NCBI GenBank assembly: GCA_002389295.1
Contig: DGOE01000171.1
Span: forward strand, 1 to 11,420
DNA from: Flavobacteriales bacterium UBA4474
GTDB taxonomy: Bacteria; Bacteroidota; Bacteroidia; Flavobacteriales_D; Sanyastnellaceae
Direction: 5' to 3'
Length of the DNA stretch: 11,420 nt
Part shown: in pieces, positions 7,184-11,420 of the stretch
Layout of the letters: every line of letters begins with the position of its first letter
Numbering within the stretch: position 1 is the stretch's first letter
Translations under genes and position numbers: made by a program
The notes under the pieces: model-generated
The model's input: the letters and a program-made list of their open reading frames with translations, nothing else
What the model was told of the DNA's origin: nothing
The model's database searches: none

Positions 7184-7942
7184 ATGAGCGAATTGGATGT
7201 GATCATCGGTCCTTCGGAGCCCAGGTATTGGTTGGCCCTCGGCGGGTGCGCTGTCGGCGCGGCCCTCTTGTTGTGGGGGGTGCAGCGCATAAAGGGGGAC
7301 CGAACACGGGCGATGCGGGCCATAGGCATTGGCATGTTGGGGATGCAGGTCTTTGAATTGGTTCATACCGTGGTCAATCCGGACATGGCCTTTTCTCTGC
7401 ACCGCTCGTTGCCACTTCACTTCTGCGGTTTGAATGCGATTCTTCTGGGTATCCTGTGCTTCAGGTTCAATCCGGTGTTGTTTGCCTTTGCCGGTTTCAT
7501 GGGTATGATTGGAGGGTTGCATTCGGTCTTGACGCCTCAGTTGCCTTCTGGAGATGCCCTGCCTTTGCTGGTGCTTTTTTATGTCAAACACGCCGCCCTG
7601 GTGGTGGTGCCCATCGTGATGTCGCGGTCATTTGGATGGCGTTTTCGCCAGTGGGATTGGATCCGCGCCTATGTGTGGGCGGTGATCCTTTCGACTGTCG
7701 TGATGGGATTCAACGGATGGCTGAACCTCTCTTTTCCGCACCCCGATGGATTGACGGCAAACTACATGTATGTCTGGGAGGCGCCGGTGGCGGACAACCC
7801 CTTGATCTTTGATTGGCCTTGGCCTTGGTACTTGGCGCCCTTGCATGTGGCGCTCATCGTGCACCTCTTCGTCATCAATGCCTTGTTCCGCCGCTTTCTA
7901 CCGGCAGAAAAAGAGGGCCGGCGCTTGGGTTGGTTCGAGTAA
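7184..7942 (+). CDS. YwaF/TMEM164 family integral membrane protein
   Basis: A 252-residue membrane protein matching the YwaF (TIGR02206) family, which also includes human TMEM164. Diagnostic motifs are SLPLHFCGLNAILLG (75-89), GGLHSVLTP (110-118), TANYMY (191-196) and WPWPWY (211-216). About six or seven hydrophobic segments are visible, near 16-33, 48-63, 80-93, 98-116, 127-147, 162-181 and 216-234. His79 and Cys81 in the HFC motif are conserved in the family. TMEM164 has been reported as a cysteine-dependent phospholipid acyltransferase, but I do not know whether bacterial members share that activity. ATG 7184 is preferred over the in-frame GTG at 7178. No Shine-Dalgarno is visible. It follows the DUF808 gene by 49 bp with a hairpin between, and its stop is 14 bp from the convergent Kazal/HYR protein stop. 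Confidence 0.88.
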   Translation: MSELDVIIGPSEPRYWLALGGCAVGAALLLWGVQRIKGDRTRAMRAIGIGMLGMQVFELVHTVVNPDMAFSLHRSLPLHFCGLNAILLGILCFRFNPVLFAFAGFMGMIGGLHSVLTPQLPSGDALPLLVLFYVKHAALVVVPIVMSRSFGWRFRQWDWIRAYVWAVILSTVVMGFNGWLNLSFPHPDGLTANYMYVWEAPVADNPLIFDWPWPWYLAPLHVALIVHLFVINALFRRFLPAEKEGRRLGWFE

Positions 7943-7956
7943 AAAGGCCAAGGCTG

Positions 7957-9333
7957 TCACCCGCATTGCATGCCGAATTGGCCGAGGAGCAGCAGGATGT
8001 CTGAAACGGTGACCGCGCCATCGCCATTGACGTCTTCTGGGCAATCGTTGTCACAGGGGCCAAAGGTGCATGTGCCGTCGTCCCAAGTGGCTGCGGCGTC
8101 GTAGTTGTCGGCATCGCTGTAGGTGCAGCCGCCGCCAGGTGAGCCTGGAGGCATTGGACAATACACGGGCGGAAACAGACAGCTTCCGTCTTCAAAAGCC
8201 GCATCGGGATCATAATTGCAGGCCGTGGAGTACGTGCACCCGCCGTATTCGACTACGACGCAGGGACCGTCCGTCCACGTGACATTGCCACCAAAAAACT
8301 GCGCCAGGCAGCTGTTTTGGTAAGTGGTGCCATCACAACCGCACACCGGCTCAATCACAGTGGCACAAATGATGATGCTCCCTTCGTCGAGGTACTCCTG
8401 GCTGATGCAGCCCTCGTTGCAACTGTTTACGCAATCGTACAAGGAAGCATAGAAGGCGGGGCTGTAGTCTACCGGTCCCACATCCGTCCCACAGCCGCTG
8501 ATTTCCGTGCAGTAGCCATTGAGGTGGGTATAGCCGAGGATGGCATCGCAAGGACCAAAGTCGACGCCGGCCACATTAAAACACGGGTCGATTTCGTCCA
8601 AGTCGGGGTCGATGGTCAATGTGGCTGTGGTCCAGCTTTGGTTGCCGCAGTCATCCTCTGCGTAAAAGCCCACAGTCACGGTCACCGTTTCAGTGCAGTC
8701 GATGAGGGGGATGGCGTCGAAGTCGTTGCCGTAGGTGACTGCGCCGCACGCATCATCAGCTGTGCCCCCGGCAGAAGCGGCAGCCCAAGCAAACATGGCG
8801 CTTTCGGCCACGAAAGCGTCCGCGCATCCGATGGTGGCATCTGCGGGAGGGACCGTCCAAACAGGCGGAGTGATGTCTTCCACGGTGATGGTCTGCACGC
8901 CCGTGGTGACATTGCCACTGGGGTCGGTCGCGGTAAAGGTGCGCACCAAGGTGTATGACCCCGCGCAGGTGCCTGCGATTTCTTCAATGGCTTCATTCAG
9001 GGTCACGATGCCGCTGTTGTCTGATGCGGTGGCTTCCTCCAGGATGAGGGGCGATCCGCATTCCGTGGTGACATCATCCGGGACAATAAGCTCGGGTGGA
9101 ATGTTGTCTGAGTTTGTGCAGGCGCCATCGGTCCAGCTGGTGACCCCAAATCCGTAGTAAGCGATACAGTTATTGGAATATGTGACGCCATCGCAACCGC
9201 ATACCGGATCAAATATGCCGGGGCAGAGGACAAACGGATCGATGACCTCAGGGTCGATGCATCCCGGTTGTGCGTGTGCCTGAAAACTGCTGATTCCGAG
9301 GGCGATAATGGTAAAAACAGTCAATCGAAGCAT
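7957..9333 (-). CDS. Secreted cysteine-rich protein with Kazal-like and HYR domains, cysteine repeats and one C-terminal dockerin-like loop
   Basis: A 458-residue exported protein with a signal peptide (1-21, ending AHA-QP). Two Kazal-like modules, CPGIFDPVCGCDGVTYSNNC (37-56, to C72) and a second at 323-358, have identical cysteine spacing: C-x7-C-x-C-x8-C-x15-C. Between them are two HYR-type beta domains (about 78-152 and 155-241) and a cysteine-rich module (251-309). Two short repeats follow, GCTYSTACNYDPDAAFEDGS (365-384, closing at C385) and a copy at 402-422 in which the middle cysteine is replaced by Asp409. The end (431-458) holds one calcium loop, DVNGDGAVTVSDI, then LLLLGQFG and a final Cys. 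No T9SS sorting domain is seen. Kazal domains in animals inhibit serine proteases; whether this one does is unknown. The start at 9333 fits the signal peptide; an in-frame ATG at 9372 adds 13 polar residues. It is divergent from the DUF1761 gene. Confidence 0.85.
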   Translation of the reverse strand: MLRLTVFTIIALGISSFQAHAQPGCIDPEVIDPFVLCPGIFDPVCGCDGVTYSNNCIAYYGFGVTSWTDGACTNSDNIPPELIVPDDVTTECGSPLILEEATASDNSGIVTLNEAIEEIAGTCAGSYTLVRTFTATDPSGNVTTGVQTITVEDITPPVWTVPPADATIGCADAFVAESAMFAWAAASAGGTADDACGAVTYGNDFDAIPLIDCTETVTVTVGFYAEDDCGNQSWTTATLTIDPDLDEIDPCFNVAGVDFGPCDAILGYTHLNGYCTEISGCGTDVGPVDYSPAFYASLYDCVNSCNEGCISQEYLDEGSIIICATVIEPVCGCDGTTYQNSCLAQFFGGNVTWTDGPCVVVEYGGCTYSTACNYDPDAAFEDGSCLFPPVYCPMPPGSPGGGCTYSDADNYDAAATWDDGTCTFGPCDNDCPEDVNGDGAVTVSDILLLLGQFGMQCG

Positions 9334-9388
9334 AATTACAAGATACGAAATCTCTTTCCTTGGACTGACCAAAGAACGGTTGGGGTTT

Positions 9389-9405
9389 GGATAACTGGTT
9401 TATCC
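9389..9405. promoter_or_regulatory. Inverted repeat GGATAA-N5-TTATCC in the divergent intergenic region
   Basis: GGATAA (9389-9394) and TTATCC (9400-9405) are perfect inverted arms around CTGGT. The pairing extends one more base on each side (T9388 with A9406), giving 7-bp arms. It lies in the 127-bp gap between the Kazal/HYR gene and the DUF1761 gene, just upstream of the candidate DUF1761 promoter. Symmetry and place fit a repressor or activator site; the regulator is unknown. Confidence 0.35.
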
Positions 9406-9411
9406 ACTCTG

Positions 9412-9441
9412 TTGATCATCAGATGATTCGGTTTACATTCT
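9412..9441 (+). promoter_or_regulatory. Candidate Bacteroidota-type promoter for the DUF1761 gene
   Basis: TTG at 9412-9414 and TACATTCT at 9434-9441 are separated by 19 bp. Bacteroidota sigma-ABfr promoters have TTG near -33 and TAnnTTTG near -7 with about this spacing; the -7 box here matches six core positions less two. Transcription would begin around 9446-9449, leaving a short leader before ATG 9461. A second inverted repeat, ATCATC-A-GATGAT (9415-9427), lies between the two boxes, where a bound protein would block polymerase. Confidence 0.35.
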
Positions 9442-9460
9442 GAGCGCAAATTCAAACACC

Positions 9461-9910
9461 ATGACAGGATATTACGGTTACGAGCTCAATTGGCTCGGCA
9501 TCACTTTGGCGGCGCTCATGCCGCTTTTGATCGGGGCCATTTGGTATCACCCCAAAACTTTTGGCAAGGCTTGGATGGCCAGCTTGGGCTTCACAGAAGA
9601 AGACCTCAAAAAGGGCAACATGGCCGTCACCTTTGGTGTGGCATTCCTCATGTCGTTTACCCTCGCCTACTACTTCGCCATGCGCTATCACGCTCACGGC
9701 GACAACGGGGTCATCGCCCATGCGGCTTACCATGGCTTCATGACTTTTGGCTACTTGGGCATGCCGGTCTTGGTCACCCACATGCTGTTTGAGCGCCGCA
9801 GTTGGCAAGGCATCCTGATCAATGTGGGCTACTGGTTTCTCGCTGTCATGGCGATTGTATTGATGGTCCACCTCATGCCGGGTGCCGAAATTCCCGAGGT
9901 GCCGGCATAA
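9461..9910 (+). CDS. DUF1761 family small membrane protein
   Basis: A 149-residue integral membrane protein with four hydrophobic segments (about 11-30, 55-74, 90-108 and 118-138). The N-terminal signature GAIWYHPKTFGKAWM (25-39) right after the first segment is characteristic of the DUF1761 family, whose function is not established. Several histidines lie near the membrane edges (H30, H77, H79, H87, H91, H107, H137), but I see no defined metal site. The start ATG 9461 has an A-rich leader and no Shine-Dalgarno, as is usual for Bacteroidota. The gene is monocistronic in this view: a divergent gene lies upstream and 205 bp of non-coding DNA follow. The inverted repeats upstream suggest regulated expression. 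Confidence 0.9.
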   Translation: MTGYYGYELNWLGITLAALMPLLIGAIWYHPKTFGKAWMASLGFTEEDLKKGNMAVTFGVAFLMSFTLAYYFAMRYHAHGDNGVIAHAAYHGFMTFGYLGMPVLVTHMLFERRSWQGILINVGYWFLAVMAIVLMVHLMPGAEIPEVPA

Positions 9911-10115
9911 GTCCGGGTTCGTTTCCTTCCTACCATAAGCCAATCATTTCATGTCCGGGCTTCTGCGTCAGATGTTGGCGTGGATGTCCGGACGTGTGTT
10001 TTGTTGTCCCCTTGAATAAGCCCACCTCGTGCTTATCTGATGTTCCTCAGTCTCTTTTGACTGTCGACCGGAAACCTCATGAATTACAGCATAATCCAAC
10101 GATCTTTTTGTTGTT

Positions 10116-11033
10116 ATGCGCTGTTTCCTTGTTGTACTGTTCTGTTTTCCGCTGGTCTGTTCCGCTCAAGAAGCCTTGGACTTTCACCCGGATTTTGACG
10201 GCGATGGGTGTTACGGTGCTGTTGACCTGACTTCCCTGCTTTCCATGTTCGGTAACTGCGGCATGATGGATTCCGATGCGGCTACTGGATTTCAGCCATA
10301 CAATTCAGGGGATTCGTGCTATTCCGCTTTCGATTTGGTGCCATTTCTCGCTTTGTTCGGTACGTGTGAAGGGGGACCTTCCACATGGACCTGCGGGGAG
10401 CCATTGGCGTATGACGGTCACGGGTATGCCACGGTCGAAGTCGAAGGACAGTGTTGGTTTTCGGAAAACCTGCGGTCCAACCACTATACGGATGGCACCA
10501 CCATCGATGAGGTCTTGGATGCGGCCACTTGGGCGGGTTTGTCCTCCGGGGCCACGGTGATTTTTGGGGAAGGCACGGGCGGTTGTTCTGAATTGTCTCC
10601 GTTGGACGCCTGTGACGAGGCGGTTTCCCTCGAAGCTTTCGGCCGGCTGTACAACGGTTTTGCTGTCGCAGACCCGAGGGGATTGTGCCCTGCGGGATGG
10701 CATGTTCCATCTGATGCGGATTGGAGCGCATTGGAGGCAACCTTGGCCGATCTGGGATACGCGGGGCAGGAGGGCGTAGCGCTCAAAACGACCTCGGGAT
10801 GGTACAACTCGGGCAGTGGCCAAGACTTGGTGGGCTTTTCAGCTGAACCAGGAGGGTATCGCTTCCGGAACAACGGGGTGTTTCTGGATGCGGGTGCCAG
10901 TGCTTATTTCTGGTCTTCGACTTCATCGGGGGTGGAGCATTGGTTCCGATACCTGAACAATGGTCTGCTCGGCATCGTGCGGAGCGACAGCGACCTGCGC
11001 AGTGGATTCTCCGTTCGCTGTCTACAGGACTGA
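10116..11033 (+). CDS. Secreted FISUMP-domain protein with an N-terminal dockerin-like pair
   Basis: A 305-residue exported protein. Residues 1-18 are a signal peptide (CSAQ end). Two repeats follow directly: DFDGDGCYGAVDLTSLLSMF (26-45) has an intact D-x-D-x-D-G calcium loop, while YNSGDSCYSAFDLVPFLALF (62-81) keeps the helix but has lost most loop aspartates. The rest (about 93-305) is a canonical FISUMP domain: VEGQCWFSENLR (109-120), YTDGTTI (124-130), RLYNGFAVADPRGLCPAGWH (177-196), AYFWSSTSSG (263-272) and FSVRCLQD at the end. It aligns with the lipoprotein at 5456-6169 but keeps the WSST segment that one has lost. The domain's function is unknown; such proteins are envelope-associated or secreted. 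No lipobox or T9SS sorting domain is seen. The start ATG 10116 fits the signal peptide. Upstream are 205 bp of non-coding DNA; the trpB terminator lies downstream on the other strand. Confidence 0.87.
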   Translation: MRCFLVVLFCFPLVCSAQEALDFHPDFDGDGCYGAVDLTSLLSMFGNCGMMDSDAATGFQPYNSGDSCYSAFDLVPFLALFGTCEGGPSTWTCGEPLAYDGHGYATVEVEGQCWFSENLRSNHYTDGTTIDEVLDAATWAGLSSGATVIFGEGTGGCSELSPLDACDEAVSLEAFGRLYNGFAVADPRGLCPAGWHVPSDADWSALEATLADLGYAGQEGVALKTTSGWYNSGSGQDLVGFSAEPGGYRFRNNGVFLDAGASAYFWSSTSSGVEHWFRYLNNGLLGIVRSDSDLRSGFSVRCLQD

Positions 11034-11076
11034 CATCTGGATCAAGCCCGGTGGGCTGCTGGGATGGTGAGAAAGG

Positions 11077-11108
11077 AAAAAGCCCCACCCGGACTTTCCG
11101 GGCAGGGC
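11077..11108 (-). terminator. Rho-independent terminator of the trpB gene
   Basis: Read on the minus strand, GCCC-TG-CCCGG pairs with CCGGG-TG-GGGC around the loop AAAGT (hairpin 11108-11082), followed at once by TTTTT (11081-11077). The GC-rich stem, small loop and adjoining T-run are the classic intrinsic terminator form. It begins 22 bp after the trpB stop. No T-run follows on the plus strand, so it serves only the minus-strand gene. Confidence 0.8.
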
Positions 11109-11130
11109 CTCTCCTTGGAAGAACCCGAAC

Positions 11131-11420
11131 TCAACCTATGGTCGGGGTGTCAAGCTTGGCGAGGGAAGCGGCGATTTCCTCCTCGCTCAATTCATGCAGT
11201 TTCAATTCGCCGCGGAGGTAGGTCTCGTAGGCGCCGAGGTCAAAGTGGCCGTGTCCGCACAGGTGGATGAGGATGGTCTCTTCTTTGCCTTCCTCCCGGC
11301 AGCGCTTGGCTTCTTCAAAAGCGGTCGCGAGGGCGTGACAGGTCTCAGGGGCGGGCAGGATGCCTTCGATGCGGGCGAAGGTGGTGCCCGCCTCGAAGCA
11401 GGCGAGCTGGTCGTGCGCCC
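11131..11420 (-). CDS. trpB: TrpB2-type tryptophan synthase beta chain / TrpB-like PLP enzyme (C-terminal fragment)
   Basis: The last 95 residues of a gene that enters from the right edge. The minus-strand translation contains FARIEGILPAPETCHALATA and then ILIHLCGHGHFDLGAYETYL, ending in a short charged tail and TGA (11133-11131). The EGI-PAPE and GHGHFD patterns mark the TrpB2 subgroup (TIGR01415-like) rather than the usual TrpB1. TrpB joins indole and serine through a PLP cofactor to make tryptophan; TrpB2 forms often exist without a dedicated TrpA partner and may salvage indole. The PLP lysine and substrate residues lie outside the window, so catalytic integrity cannot be judged. A strong terminator follows, so this is the last gene of its transcript. 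Confidence 0.85.
   Translation of the reverse strand, partial: AHDQLACFEAGTTFARIEGILPAPETCHALATAFEEAKRCREEGKEETILIHLCGHGHFDLGAYETYLRGELKLHELSEEEIAASLAKLDTPTIG

Noticed and set aside
8317..8958. A 213-codon plus-strand frame within the Kazal/HYR gene
   Set aside because: It has no signal peptide, motif or supported start, and it lies opposite a gene with clear domain structure and cysteine spacing.
9339..9348. TATCTTGT on the minus strand as the -7 box of the Kazal/HYR gene
   Set aside because: It is only five bases from the chosen start codon, and the nearest TTTG is 24 bp away, outside the usual spacing.
9911..9993. GTCCGG occurring three times (9911, 9953 and 9986), the last within the palindrome GTCCGGAC
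   Set aside because: The spacings are irregular (42 and 33 bp), the flanks differ and the six-base word is not rare in GC-rich DNA.
10016..10036. Inverted repeat ATAAGC-N9-GCTTAT in the 9911-10115 gap, considered as a terminator
   Set aside because: The stem is short and AT-rich, the loop is nine bases and no T-run follows. It is more than 100 bp beyond the DUF1761 stop.
11045..11057. Hairpin AGCCC-GGT-GGGCT after the FISUMP gene as its terminator
   Set aside because: The stem is only five base pairs, and a G-rich stretch follows it rather than T residues.
1..11420. Search by eye for CRISPR arrays, tRNA or rRNA genes, insertion sequences, integrases, toxin-antitoxin pairs and defence systems
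   Set aside because: No spaced direct repeats, RNA gene signatures, transposase or nuclease motifs were found. The genes present are envelope, secreted and metabolic proteins.

Overview
The window reads as chromosomal DNA from a member of the Bacteroidota, probably an aquatic Flavobacteriales-like lineage of fairly high GC. The evidence is a type IX secretion (T9SS) C-terminal sorting domain, two 'Fibrobacter succinogenes major paralogous' (FISUMP) proteins, and a secreted HYR/Kazal/cysteine-repeat protein. Most start codons also lack a Shine-Dalgarno sequence. The family calls come from recognising motifs in the translations; no database was searched.

Layout, left to right. (1) 1-890, minus: most of a non-hydrolysing UDP-N-acetylglucosamine 2-epimerase (wecB), cut by the window edge. 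(2) 1008-1319, plus: a small cytoplasmic rhodanese. (3) 1387-5446, plus: two large exported proteins 43 bp apart. The first is a 661-residue modular adhesin-like protein with a T9SS sorting domain. The second is a 676-residue enzyme with two complete alpha/beta-hydrolase domains joined by a dockerin-like calcium-loop pair. (4) 5456-6169, minus: a FISUMP lipoprotein convergent with the esterase. (5) 6304-7942, plus: two integral membrane proteins, DUF808/YedI and YwaF/TMEM164-like, separated by a terminator-like hairpin. (6) 7957-9333, minus: a cysteine-rich exported protein ending in one dockerin-like loop. (7) 9461-9910, plus: a DUF1761 membrane protein, divergent from (6) across a promoter region with two inverted repeats. 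(8) 10116-11033, plus: an exported FISUMP protein with an N-terminal dockerin-like pair. (9) 11131-11420, minus: the C-terminal end of a TrpB2-type tryptophan synthase beta chain, followed by a convincing intrinsic terminator.

Functionally this is mostly envelope and secreted-protein territory: five of the ten genes encode exported proteins and three encode membrane proteins. The genes do not form one clear pathway. The recurring theme is a short aspartate-rich dockerin-like module, seen in three otherwise unrelated exported proteins at three different places in the chain (between domains, C-terminal, N-terminal). None of those three shows a T9SS sorting domain. I see no mobile element, CRISPR array, RNA gene, phage gene or recognisable defence system. 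No gene-free gap exceeds about 205 bp (9911-10115).
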